This document shows positions 12,323 through 23,040 of a DNA stretch of 64,000 bases, in pieces. The stretch spans positions 143,542,993-143,606,992 of the forward strand of contig NC_044557.1 of assembly GCF_007565055.1 (NCBI RefSeq), written 5' to 3'. Every line of letters begins with the position of its first letter. The first letter of the stretch is position 1. The notes under the pieces are model-generated. The model saw only the letters and a list, made by a program, of their open reading frames with translations. It searched no databases and was not told the DNA's origin. The DNA comes from Rhinopithecus roxellana. Lineage: Eukaryota; Chordata; Mammalia; Primates; Cercopithecidae. The position numbers and the translations under genes are program-made.

Positions 12323-13104
12323 ATCAGCTTGATCTTTCAAGATTTATAATTAGACAGTAGGATTTTCTATGTTTAAAACAAGCTGGCGAAATAACTTAGC
12401 TGGTTATCCTCAGCCAATATGTGCATCTGAGCCATCACAGCTTCTAAGATCCAGCACCGCACAATGAAGGGCTTAAAGGCACACATGTAAAACCTTCATC
12501 AGCGTGCCTGAAAAATGAAACCCCACTTACTTTCATTGAGTAGCTACAAAAATGTGGGCTTGAAATCTTCTTGGTATAATTCTACATTTAAGTCTAAGAT
12601 GATGCAGGTGAGAATAAAAGATTGATTTGGATCCAATGCATTGCAGCCACCATTAGAACAGGACAGCAGGTGAAGGTAGCCTAAAGCCAATCAAGAACAC
12701 CTTCCAGCGCTCGCCCACTGTTAACGTGGGCTCTGCCACTGCCACCTCCTCTCTGGTCCTCAAGCCTCACGGTTGCTCACTTGCCTGTGAGTCTTCATTC
12801 CTGCTATTCCCAAACCCGAGCCCATCCGCAAGTCAGAATGAACATAACAGGCATTCGGTCATTTTTGTAGATCCTGGTGAAAACCCAGCCCTTCCTGCTT
12901 TTCCCTTCTGAAGGTAAATATGCTCGTAGGGCAGTTTTCGAATTGCTCTACGGAAAGGCAAATACAAATGATAAACTTTATGTGGGGAAAATAGAGCTGA
13001 ACAAGAGAAAGGCGGCCTTGTACTCGGCAGGGGAAATGAAGATGACGGGAAGTGATACCAGTGCTCTAACACACACCATGCGGAGGGAGATAAACACGTG
13101 CAAA
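12323..13104. other. Unassigned intron next to the exon
   Basis: No repeat recognised. This is the region that would be retained if the weak donor were skipped. Confidence 0.5.
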
Positions 13105-13113
13105 CAAACCAAC
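13105..13113 (-). promoter_or_regulatory. CSGALNACT1: Splice donor of the CSGALNACT1 exon (non-consensus +3/+4)
   Basis: On the minus strand the exon ends ...TTTCAG and the intron begins gttggtttg. The GT is present and the CAG before it is ideal, but +3 is T and +4 is G instead of the usual purine and A. Read-through into the intron would add about 45 residues before a stop near 12978. Confidence 0.85.
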
Positions 13114-13330
13114 CTGAAATTCTGCATGAACTGCCGGAACTTGTCCACCCTTTTTGCTAGAGGCACGATAACATTGATAAGCGTGTTGGCCATGTTGAGC
13201 TTTTCTTTTTTTACTTTCATGATGGGGCCGAATGGTCGAAACAAGACGAGCCGTTTGAATTCGTGTTTGTGGTCCCCTTTGAAGGTGAGCTCGTACAACG
13301 TCCCTTTGTCCCTTTCTGTTCGGTAGATCC
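13114..13330 (-). CDS. CSGALNACT1: Internal exon of CSGALNACT1 (chondroitin sulfate GalNAc-transferase 1)
   Basis: Read on the minus strand, a pyrimidine-rich tract ending in cttaacag stands directly before the exon and CAG|gttggt follows it. The exon is 217 bp, entering in phase 1 (two bases complete a Gly codon) and leaving in phase 2 (AG of an Arg codon). It encodes IYRTERDKGTLYELTFKGDH at its start and ends PLAKRVDKFRQFMQNFR, which I recognise as the middle of CSGALNACT1, at the N-terminal side of the CHGN catalytic domain. The family is a Golgi type II membrane enzyme that transfers GalNAc from UDP-GalNAc to the glucuronate of the proteoglycan linker and so initiates chondroitin chains; the DxD metal site and the membrane anchor lie in other exons. 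There is no stop or frameshift. A Lys occurs in the PIMKVKKEKLN stretch where I remember Asn in human; that may be a species difference. CSGALNACT2 is a less good match (its version of this stretch differs at many sites). Confidence 0.93.
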
Positions 13331-13350
13331 CTGTTAAGAGAAAAACAAGG
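13331..13350 (-). promoter_or_regulatory. CSGALNACT1: Splice acceptor of the CSGALNACT1 exon
   Basis: On the minus strand the 20 bases before the exon are mostly pyrimidines and end in the obligatory AG (positions 13331-13332 on the plus strand read ct). This fixes the upper exon edge at 13330. Confidence 0.9.
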
Positions 13351-13788
13351 AAAGACCGTTCTAAAAATTAACCTTGGCTGCTGAGTGTTTTTTAACCGAG
13401 ATCTAGCGCAGAATGCCTTTAAAAAGTGTTTAAGATGAAATCTCTCCAACAATTATTTGACAATTCAAAATGCTCCCAATTAAAAAATACCAAAAGAAGT
13501 CAAAATACCATGAATTTAAAAATCACAGTTATGAAGATTGCATAAAAACACGGGGAAAAGCTTGAAATGCTGGATACAAACTATTCGTAGGATACGGAGG
13601 CATTTGTAAAAGAATTTTTAGGAAATACGCCAAAATAAGACTGACTACGATACAGAGCGGGATTATTTGTTTTTTCTTTTCTTCTAGTATCCAAATTTTC
13701 TACAATACGATTTCAAGAATATTAAAATAATTATATTTAATTTTTAAAATGAGCATTAACATTATCTCTTAGAAATTAAGCCTTTTCA
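13351..13788. other. Unassigned AT-rich intron upstream of the exon
   Basis: Contains the branch-point area for the exon; no other feature recognised. Confidence 0.5.
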
Positions 13789-14082
13789 GCCTGGGCACAG
13801 TGGCTAGTGCCTGTAATCCCAGTACTTTGAAAGGCTGAGGTAGGCCTATCACCTGAGGTCAGGAGTCTGAGAACAGCCTGGTAAATACGGTGAAACCTCA
13901 TCTCTACTAAAAATATAAAAGTTAGTAGAGTGTCATGTTGCATGCCTGTAATGCTGGCTACTCAGAAGTCTGAGGCAGAAGAATTGCTTGAACTCAGGAG
14001 GCAGAGGTTGGAGTGAGCCAAGATTATAGCATTTCACTCCAGCATGGGCAATAGAGCGAGACTCCGTCTCACAAAAAAAAAG
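13789..14082 (+). mobile_element. Old Alu
   Basis: Complete but diverged Alu, about 460 bp from the exon in the upstream intron, antisense to the gene. Confidence 0.93.
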
Positions 14083-14317
14083 GAAAGAAATTATGTCCAT
14101 TTCAGACGAACTGACCATAGTGAACTCTTTGGTACACCTGGCAGTAGCTCAGGGCTGGTCACATGGGTTGTGGGGCCCTCTGGAAGCTTCTAGAAGCATT
14201 AAAATAGATAACACATAAAATATTCAATACAGTGGTATGAATACATCATATTTAGTTTCACATCTTCCTTCCTATCTCTCAGCAGCATGGCTCAGGGAAT
14301 CAGAGCTACCTACTATG

Positions 14318-14497
14318 AAGCCAAACTGCCTCGGTTCAAATCCTGGCCCCAGAGGTTTGCTTTGAAAAATTACTTCACGGTCCTGTACCTCATTTTCCCC
14401 ACAGGTTACTGTGAGGAGTTAATGTTTTCAAATGTGAAAGAGGTTAGAACAGTACATGGCATGCAACAAACCCTCGATAAATGTTAGCTATCCTCAC
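14318..14497 (+). mobile_element. MIR element
   Basis: ggttcaaatcctggccc, then ttacttcacggtcctgtacc and the 3' end ctcgataaatgttagctat follow the MIR consensus in order. The 66-codon open frame over it is incidental. Confidence 0.88.
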
Positions 14498-14776
14498 GAC
14501 TCCCCTTTCTCTGAGAAGGTAGAGAATCAGGAGAGAAGTCTGTGAACCTTTCAAACTGTTTCCCATCCCATGTCACTGTTGCTGAAACTCTACAGAGTGT
14601 CGCTTGTCAGGTGGAAGATATGAACCAGCATCTCAGCTCCCCTCTCAGAACAAGCCTCCCTAGGGTCTAAGTGACAGAACTTCCCAATCTAAGGATCAGA
14701 TGATTTCCCTGATGCCTCAAGATCCATTTCCTTCTAATATCTCTGGTATTAAGAGTATTTTCTCTACAGTCAGGAA

Positions 14777-14801
14777 ACACACACACACACACACACCCCC
14801 A
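14777..14801 (+). repeat. (CA)n microsatellite
   Basis: About eleven CA units. Confidence 0.9.
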
Positions 14802-14856
14802 TATGCACACATAACAAAGGTAAAATTCAACAAATCAGAGAAGCTTTTGAGTTATA

Positions 14857-15196
14857 CAGTAGTCCCGTTTTTCTAGTTTCACTTTCTGCCATTTCAGTTA
14901 CCTGAAGTACAATATATTTTGAGAGTGAGAGAGAATCAGGGAGGGACACACACAGAGAGAGAAAGAGACCATGTTTACATACTTTTTATTACCATATATT
15001 GTTATAATTATTCTCTTTTGTTATTGGTTATTGTTGTTAATCTCTTTCCGGGGGCGTAATTTATAAATTAAACATTATCCTAGGTATGTACGTACGGGCA
15101 AAAACATACTATAGCTAGGGTTCAGGACTCTCTGTGCTTCTGGGCATCCAATGGGGGTCTTGGTCTGTATCCCCCAGGATGAAGGGGAACGTAGGT
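14857..15196 (+). mobile_element. Tigger-family (pogo/mariner-like) non-autonomous element
   Basis: The left end cagtagtcccg with ttcactttctgccatttcag matches a Tigger terminal repeat, and the right part (gcatccaatgggggtcttgg, tatcccccaggatgaagggg) matches the opposite terminus. The middle keeps the attataattattct and gtatgtacgtacgggcaaa blocks of the family. Confidence 0.8.
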
Positions 15197-15199
15197 ACC

Positions 15200-16077
15200 C
15201 TGGATTCTATTCACGTCTCCTTAATCGCCACAGTAAACTGAGAATGCACCTACCAGTCACTGGCTACAGAAATAAATCTCCAGGGAGAAACCTGACAAGC
15301 GACACTGTGTGGAGTTTCACTTCCAGTGACACGGCAATGGAATACAGTTTGAAAGGTACATAAATAGATTTCTCTCCTGCTTAGAGTCGGTTACAGCTTC
15401 TCAAGGTCTCTCACAAACCACTCCTTTTTTCTTCCTCACTCTACCTCTTCTCTTTTGTGGGAACTACATGTCTTCCTCGCAAATGTTGCCAAGTTCTCTT
15501 CTCTGTTCTTTGCCTTCTAGGAGCTTTTCATCCTACAGCACTGGTTTTACAGCCTCTTTGATTGTGTTCAAAGACTGGATTTCTTTGAGGTGCCACAGAG
15601 AGGAGTGTGGTCCTGTGAGTTTTCAAGGTAGTCTTGCATCTCCCTGCTGTCCTCACAGCCCCACCTGAAAACCCAAATGCACAGTTCCCCAGCAGTGAAC
15701 ACAGCTATTTAAAGGCCCAAACACAGAGGAATTACAAGGACTAAGTTCCCTTTGGAAGCCTTCACCAATGCGTTGAGTAAAACGGTATTCTGCTTGACTG
15801 CCCTCAAAGTCTGGGAAGCTGAGAGTTTTGCTGAGCTCATGATGGAAAAGATTTCAAAGACCCAGAGGGGAAAGCCATGGAAGAAAAGAAGGTTCATTTC
15901 TTAGGAAGCTCAAAGGACTTATTTGAAAACGTTAAGTGTTTTCCTTCAAAGTCTGTTCATTCTTTCAGGGATGTAGTACTCCCTGAGGCAACAGGCTCTT
16001 TTCCCATCTCTGATGTTGTCTGGGATCACAAGGTGAACCAGCTCCCAGGGCCCAAATGAGGTGGGGCTGAGTCTGAA
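15200..16077. other. Unassigned intron before the minisatellite
   Basis: No repeat or gene recognised. Confidence 0.5.
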
Positions 16078-17204
16078 AGCAGCCACTTTCACCATGGAGG
16101 GCTTATCCACACAGCAGCCACATTCACCATGGAGGGCGTATCCACACAGCAGCCACATTCACCATGGAGGGCGTATCCACACAGCACCCACATTCACCAT
16201 GGAGGGTGTATCCACAAAGCAGCCACATTCACCATGGAGGGCGTATCCACACAGCAGTCACATTCACCATGGAGGGCGTATCCACACAGCACCCACATTC
16301 ACCATGGAGGGAGTATCCACACAACACCCACATTCACCATGGAGGGCGTATTCACAAAGGAGCCACATTCACCATGGAGGGCGTATCTATCTGCACAGCA
16401 CCCACATTCACTACGGAGGGCGTATCCACACAGCAGTCACATTCACCACGGAGGGCGTATCCGCACAGCAGCCACATTCACCATGGAGGGCGTATCCGCA
16501 CAGCAGCCACATTCACCACGGACGGCGTATCCGCACAGCAGCCACATTCACCACGGAGGGCATATCCGCACAGCACCCACATGCAGCATGGAGGGTGTAT
16601 CCGCAAAGCAGCCACATTCACCATGGAGGGCGTATCCATACAGCAGTCACATTCACCATGGAGGGCGTATCCACACAGCACCCACATTCACCATGGAGGG
16701 CGTATTCACAAAGCAGCTACATTCACCATGGAGGGCATATCCACAAAGCAGCCACATTCACCATGGAGGGCCTATCTATCTGCACAGCACCCACATTCAC
16801 TACGGAGGGCGTATCCACACAGCAGTCACATTCACCATGGAGGGCGTATCCGCACAGCAGCCACATTCACCGCGGAGGGCGTATCCGCACAGCAGCCACA
16901 TTCACCACGGAGGGCGTATCTGCACAGCACCCACATGCAGCATGGAGGGCGTATCCGCAAAGCAGCCACATTCACCATGGAGGGCGTATCCGCACAGCAG
17001 CCACATTCACCACGGAGGGCGTATCCACACAGCACCCACATGCAGCATGGAGGGCGTATCCGCACAGCAGCCACATTCACCAAGACGACGTATCTGCACA
17101 GCAGCCACATTTGTCACAGGCGGCGTAGCTGCACAGCATCCACATTCACCACAGAGGGCCTATCTGCACAGGAGCCATATTCGCCACAGAGGCCATATGT
17201 GCAC
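16078..17204 (+). repeat. Minisatellite, 32 units of 35 bp
   Basis: Unit boundaries (agcagccac or variants) fall at 16078, 16113, 16148 and so on to 17170. All units are 35 bp except two of 39 bp (starting 16358 and 16747, each with an extra TATC) and one of 34 bp (starting 17066). Most units contain attcaccatggaggg; variants are caccacgg, cactacgg and catgcagcatgg. The two 39-bp units are exactly 11 units (389 bp) apart and are followed by similar variant orders, so a block of about 10-11 units was duplicated. No unit contains a stop codon in any forward frame, which explains three overlapping long open frames (348-394 codons). Confidence 0.97.
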
Positions 17205-17807
17205 AGCTGAAACAGGCCTCCCGGTGTGGGTGGCTGCGTCTGGTCGAGTTTCTGTTATTTGTGTCAGCAGTGTAACTTCTCCACACAGTCATAAACACAG
17301 AAAATGCAGCTGACGGTGTAACATACAAATAAAAATGTATGCAGGCTGAGGAATGATTTTTTTTCCCCTAGTAAAGTCATTTTCTCAGAGGCAGGCTAAG
17401 AATCATTAACTTTTAAAAACCTAAATCCAGAGTTGAAAATACAGATAGCAATATACCTAAACCTGTCTCAAGAGATGGACATCTATTTATGAAGAACCTA
17501 GAGAATGCAGTAATTCTTATTTATAACAACTCCTACGAATAGAGAATGCCAGCTGCCTTGGTGGTGCCTGCATCATCAGCCGCGGGTGACAGAGATCCCC
17601 AGCCATGGTCACTGGTTCCAGGTATGGCACACTGCCCATCAGGAAGGTCACAGCACCCAGGCTCACCCCACACACCGTAATTTATGCTGCTTTCTGTCTT
17701 CCACATACCATGCCTTGCAGCAGTCATTACATCCATTTTTTAGCTAGGTTCTCTATACTCTGGTAATTATTTTAATTATATCTTATCAATCTGATTTGGG
17801 ATCCCTT
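17205..17807. other. Unassigned intron
   Basis: Right flank of the minisatellite; no feature recognised. Confidence 0.5.
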
Positions 17808-17822
17808 AATTTCATCTATTTT

Positions 17823-18276
17823 CTTTTTTTTTCAACTTTTCTTTTAGGTTCAGAAGGAACATGTGTAGGTTACCCAAGTAAACTGTGCAAGTTGCAGGGG
17901 TCTAGTGTACAGATAATTTTGTCACCCAGGTAAAAAGCAGAGTACCCGATAGGTGGTTTTCCAATGCTCGCCCTCCTCCCACTCTCCACCCTGAAGTAGG
18001 CCCCAGTGTCTACTGTTCCCTTCATAGTGCCCATGTGTACTCAATGTTTACCTCCCACTTATAAGTGAGAACATGTGTTATTTGGTTTCCAGTTTCTGCA
18101 TTCACTTAGGATAATGGCCTCCAGCTGCATTCCTATTACTCCAGAGGACATGATTTCATTCTTTTTTTTATGACTGTGTAGTATTCCATAGTATATACGT
18201 ATCACATTTTCTTTATCCAGTCCACAGCTGATGGGCATCTAGGTTGATTCTATGGCTTCGCTATTGTGAACGGTAC
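17823..18276 (-). mobile_element. L1 (primate-type) 3' end, 5'-truncated, with target-site duplication
   Basis: Antisense L1 3' untranslated region and very end of ORF2 (gtgagaacatgtgttatttgg, ggccccagtg, atgggcatctaggttgattc). A 15-bp direct repeat, one mismatch, flanks it at 17808-17822 and 18277-18291 (aatttcatctatttt and aattccatctatttt), which marks the insertion. Confidence 0.93.
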
Positions 18277-18291
18277 AATTCCATCTATTTT

Positions 18292-19369
18292 AAATACATT
18301 ATTTAAAACTCTCTTGCAACCTAAGTCCACCAAAAACCATACCCAGCCATCCACCCACCATGCCCACAGGCACACATTCCCATCCCTGCACAGAGGGAGC
18401 AGCATTCAGTTGGTCTTCTTTAAACATGAAGGACAACACCTGAAAAATTCCTTTTGCCTCCTGGAACTCTTTATTGGTGGAAACACAAAGGAACGGAGAG
18501 AACTCGGCGCGGGGGTTGGGGGGAGAAGGCTAAGTATTCCAAGGCAGGAATGGTTTTTCAGTCAGTAAGCTGACACATGCAAATGGCAAGCACAAAGCAA
18601 AGTAGCCCCACAAACACCTTCCTTGTCATCTTGTGTAGAACAGCATCTTTCAGGCACTATGCAAATTAAAGATCAAAATCAGGACTCTGGAGCTAGCTTA
18701 GGTCTTTGTTTAAACACCCTACCTGGCACCTCCATGTCCTTCCTCCCTTCCATAAATGCTAAGCTTTCTTTGAGTTTGGTGTAATTAATCCTTGTGCAAG
18801 CATCCTGATGCTGGTCTTTTCCTACTCAGTGGGCCAGGATCTAAGACCCCCAACTAGGTGGGGATGTCTCCAGGTATGTAAGACAGAGATCTGTAGTCTA
18901 TTCATGCAAATGTCTATTCCTTCAGCAGGCCAGGAGCTAACCAGTGCAGACACCTCTCTGTACCCTGTCTTCAACTGAGGACCTTCACAAGGGACAAGAA
19001 AGACATCACTACTGACTCTCACATTCCCCACCCCCACTGACATGCATGTACACAGGTTGTGACAGATGTCACACTACTGAGCCTATGCAGAATTTCTCTT
19101 CAAACTTCCTGCCTGCAAAACATTACATTCATTCTCAAGAGTCCCCTTCACCCACATTCATTCTCAGTCTCCACATTCATCCCTGCCTTCCCTACCTTCC
19201 TACATGGAGCCTTGGTCTCCCAGCTGGAATAACAACAAGCATCCGCCAACCCATATCCTGGCCTCTGGGGCCTAGCTGGTCCCACATGTATATCCTTTGG
19301 CCCTTATGTGTCCACAGCACCACTCAAACCCCAATCTCCCGAGCTCAAAGTTCTCGCCAGCATCCCATA
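18292..19369. other. Unassigned intron
   Basis: No clear feature. The part from about 19090 may belong to the L2 that follows. Confidence 0.45.
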
Positions 19370-19500
19370 CCACAGAATAAAGTACCAACACCACAGCCCG
19401 GCCTTCAAGACGCTCCATACTCAGGCCCCCACCTACTGTACCAGTTGTATATCTTGTTCCCGCCTTTTGTAAAATCTGGGCACCAATAAAGCTGGTTTAT
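19370..19500 (+). mobile_element. L2 LINE fragment
   Basis: ggccttcaagacgctccata followed by ggcccccacctact is a typical L2 internal 3' motif. Confidence 0.5.
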
Positions 19501-19525
19501 AGTGAGCACATGAAACTACTGATTC

Positions 19526-19832
19526 CAGGGGTCCCCAAGCCCTGGAACGGTACCAGTCCATGGCCTGTTCGGAACTGTGCTTCACAGAAGGGGAGCAGCA
19601 GGTAAGTAGGCATGACTGCCCGAGCTCTGCCTTCTGTCAGAATTACATTCTCACCACCCTACGTTGAACTGCACATGCAAAGGATGTAGGGTGTGTGCTC
19701 CTTATGAGAATTGAAATAATGCCTGATGATCTGAGGTGGAACAATTTCATCCCAAAACCACTACCTTCCCCTTGTTGTGGAACTGTCTTGCACGAAACTG
19801 GTCCCTGGTCCCAAAAAGGTTAGGGACCGCCG
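19526..19832 (-). mobile_element. MER1B-type hAT-Charlie element
   Basis: Ends caggggtccccaagcc and aaaaaggttagggaccgccg match the terminal repeats; the internal tgatgatctgaggtggaaca and ctccttatgagaat blocks match as well. Confidence 0.9.
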
Positions 19833-19849
19833 ACAACTTTCTCCAGTTG

Positions 19850-20475
19850 GAGAAACTTGAATCCTGTGCACTACTGGTGGGAAGCAACATGGTGTGGCCA
19901 CTGTGGAACACAGTTTGGCACTCCCTCAAAAAGTTAAATATAGAAATACCATATGATTCAGCAATTCCATATATATCTAGGTCTATATCCCAAAGAATTA
20001 AAAACAGGGGTCCTAAAAGATACTTAGGCACTCACGATCAGAGCACCATTATTCACAAAAGCCAAAAGATAAAAACAACTCACACCCCCATCAACAGATA
20101 AATGGATAAATAAAATGTGGTCCATCCATACAATGGAGTACCAGCTGCCTTAAAAAGGATGTACATTCGCATACATGCTGCAACATGGACGAATGTTGCA
20201 GACATTATGCTAAGTGAAATTAGCCAGGCACAAAAGGACAGATACTGTAAGATCCCACTGATAGGAGGTGCTTAGAGTAGTAAAGTTCAGAGACAGCACA
20301 GAATAGAGGTTGCCAGGGGCTGAGGAAGCAGGGACTGGGGATTTAGGGTCTAATGGGTACAGGGTTTCTGTCTGAGAAGATGAAAGTACTCTGAAGATGG
20401 ACGGTGGTAATGGATGGCAACAATGTGAATGTACTTAATGCCACTGAACTGTCCACTAAAAAATGGTTTAAATGA
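19850..20475 (+). mobile_element. L1M 3' end (ORF2 C-terminus and 3' UTR)
   Basis: Translation at 19850-20100 shows degraded ORF2 C-terminal text (ALLVGSNMVWPLWNTVW, EIPYDSAIPY). Downstream follow the L1M 3' UTR blocks ggttgccaggggctgaggaa and ggtggtaatggatggcaaca. Confidence 0.88.
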
Positions 20476-20739
20476 TGAATGTTAAATGTACTGACCACCA
20501 TAACTGCTGTCCTCTGAAAAAGTCTACCAGTTTCTCACAGACACAGCCCGTGCACAAGTTTATGCGTCCACCTTCTCCTTTTAAATCTGATCCTTCTGCT
20601 CTGGGTAGATTCCCAGGACATTCTCAATGCAAAGCCATCTCTCTTCTTCAGGCACTTCTGTCTTAGAGCTTTAAACTCTCTTCCTAAACTATTGTTTTGG
20701 CACCTGACCACATGAAAACATCTTGGGCATCCGCCTGTC

Positions 20740-20850
20740 CAGGCTTACCATTTCCCAGATGAGCAAAATGAGACTCAGAGAAGATGTGATTTGCTTGTGT
20801 TAGCCTAACTGGTTAATGAAGGCCTGGAATAAACCCCCACTGAACGATTT
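20740..20850 (-). mobile_element. MIR fragment
   Basis: tttcccagatgagcaaaatg followed by agactcagagaagatgtgat is the antisense MIR core. Confidence 0.7.
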
Positions 20851-22086
20851 ACTCCCTGGAGTCACTTTTCATATGCAAAAAAAAAATAACTCAGCACATA
20901 GAAAAGAATCCAGATCATGAAAAGAGCATCCAAGAAGTCAGAATAAATAAGGTAAAGTCTGTAGCAAAACTCACTGTACCCAGAGACAACCCTCACACCT
21001 ACCCTTACAGACTTCCTTTAACCTTACCATAGAATTCTGACAGTCGGTAAGTAACAGCTATCTGAAGTTCCAATCTCCAACACATTGAAAAGGGTAAATT
21101 TTGAAAGGAGGGATTTTTAATGGAAAAATATATATATATTCAACAAGAAAACAAAGAATATTTGGGAAAACAAAATCTGTAACAGGTAGAAGTGCTGAGA
21201 ATGGTAAATAGTGTCAAGCAACATCCTGAGAGAAGGGAGAAGGCAAAATACTACTTTCTTTTAATTATCAATATCTGAAATCATTTAATGTACTTCATCT
21301 TTGCCAAAAGGTTGAGAAGCGATGATGATTTAATATAAAGAAAAAACACTTCACCCATGTAAATCGCCTTTGAAGACATCCCTGTAATAGCACAGATGTG
21401 TTTACACTTTTGTACCGTAACACATATTCTGCTTACTCTATTCAAAAAAGGAACAGGTAAATGCTTAAGATGTTACTCTGAAACAGTAATTTTTTTTTTA
21501 TTTTTTTTTTACTATTTTGTTGTCTCACTTTCCTAGAAAATTCTGCTCACATAGCATATTGCATTCCCCGACCACATGAGATAAATAAGGCACTATTACA
21601 GTGCCATCACCTGCCAGCTCTGTTTTTACAGGTAAAGTAGTAAACTTGTGACATTTGTGGAAGAGATGTCCTAAGACTGCTATAAATCCTCATATGCTCA
21701 GATGCTAGAAAGCAAATCACTCACCCCATGAAATGCAATAAAAATTATCTACTCGGAAGCTGTCTTCATCTGTGGGGCAACAGAAACGTCCCTACTTTCC
21801 CCTGCATCACAGTTCACCTATGTTCAGTGGCTCTGGACTTGTCCTCACTGGTTTTATTTCTATTTCAACTGCCACTGAAAGTTTCTTTCACTTGATAAGA
21901 AATAGATGCAGTGACTGGTGGACTTGCTGAAAAAATGCGTACATCACCTTTTCTTGTTCCTCTAAACTGCCTTTTTGCAGTATTTGTTCATGTCATAGAT
22001 GCAGGCAGACAAATCCACTATCTGGTTCCTAATCCATCAGAAATGTCTAAGAACTACTCACTTAGAGTGCCTTCTTATTTCATCAT
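20851..22086. other. Unassigned intron free of recognised repeats
   Basis: Contains a short TA run (21126-21140) and two T-runs (21491-21511). Otherwise no repeat or exon signature. Confidence 0.5.
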
Positions 22087-22453
22087 TGGTACTAGCAGTT
22101 GACTTTTTTTTGTTTTTTTTTTTTTTTTTGAGACAGTCTCACTCCACTCCTGGAGCGAGGCACCACTCCTGACTCAGGCTGGAGTGCAGTGGCGCAGTCT
22201 CGGCTCACTGCAAGCTCCGACTCTCAGGTTCACGCCATTCTCCTGCCTCAGCCTCCTGAGTAGCTGGGACTACAGGCGCCCAACACCATGCCCAGCTAAT
22301 TTTTTGTATTTTTTTTAGTAGAGATATGGTTTCACCGTGTTCGCCAGGGTGATCTCGACCTCCTGACCTCGTGACCCACCTGCCTCGCCCTCCCAAAGTG
22401 CTGAGATTACAGGCGTGGGCCACCTCGCGTGGCTGGTACTAGCAGTTGACTTT
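22087..22453 (-). mobile_element. AluY-like element with 20-bp target-site duplication
   Basis: Antisense Alu from the T-run at 22107 to about 22433. It is flanked by perfect 20-bp direct repeats at 22087-22106 and 22434-22453 (tggtactagcagttgacttt). The left part carries a rearranged block (ccactcctggagcgaggcac) in place of the usual tcgctctgtcgcccagg. Confidence 0.95.
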
Positions 22454-22711
22454 CTTTTCAGAGCCCTTCTTCCCTTGCAGAGAACTGCAATGTATTTCTC
22501 ACCTCAGGAAGGCCACCAGGTATTCGATAATGAGTAGAAAATGAAGGCAGGTTAGGATTTCAGCACTGAAGTGGGTTGGGCTCCTCGGCAGGTGGCCTGC
22601 CAGCCTCACGGAATTCAAATGCAAATGACATGGTTAGTTTTATTTTTATTACTGTTTTTCTTATGGCTAATATTAAGGATGGATTGTATTCTATATTAGA
22701 GTTATAAACAT

Positions 22712-23012
22712 GGTCCAGGCAGGGTGGCTCTTGCCTGCAACTAGAACTTTGGGAGGCCGAGGCAGGCGGATCACTTGAGCCCAGGAGTTCGAGACCAGCC
22801 TGGGCAACATGGTGAAATCTCGTCTCCACAAAAAATACTAAAAATTGGCCAGGTGTGGTGGTATGCCCCTGTAGTCCCAGATACTTGGGAGGCTGAGTCA
22901 GGAGGATCACTTAAACCCAGGAGTTGGAGGCTGCAGTGAGCTGCCATCGTGCTGCTGCACTCAAGCCTCAGCAACAGAGTGAAACTCTGTCTCATAAAAT
23001 AAAAATAAAAAA
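22712..23012 (+). mobile_element. Old Alu (J/S)
   Basis: Complete dimeric Alu with AAAAT tail. Confidence 0.93.
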
Positions 23013-23040
23013 GATGAACATGATAAAATCACTGTGATTT

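Larger units (their letters stand above)
1..13113 (-). other. CSGALNACT1: Intron of CSGALNACT1 downstream of the exon
   Basis: No exon, CpG island or RNA gene was recognised in this stretch. It holds Alus, MER5A, L2 pieces, a polypurine tract and simple repeats listed separately. Assignment as intron follows from the donor at 13113 and is an inference for the part far from it. Confidence 0.8.

Noticed and set aside
12978..13113. Coding continuation of the exon beyond the donor
   Set aside because: The open frame runs on for about 45 codons only by chance; residues after MQNFR do not match the family, which continues in another exon.
14760..14810. CA run as a Z-DNA regulatory site
   Set aside because: Short and common; no neighbouring promoter features.
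16078..17204. Regular direct repeats as a CRISPR array
   Set aside because: Units abut without spacers and the genome is primate; it is a minisatellite.
16061..17313. Three open frames of 348-394 codons as protein genes
   Set aside because: They are the same stop-free 35-bp minisatellite read in three frames; no promoter, splice or domain evidence. Kept only as a finding.
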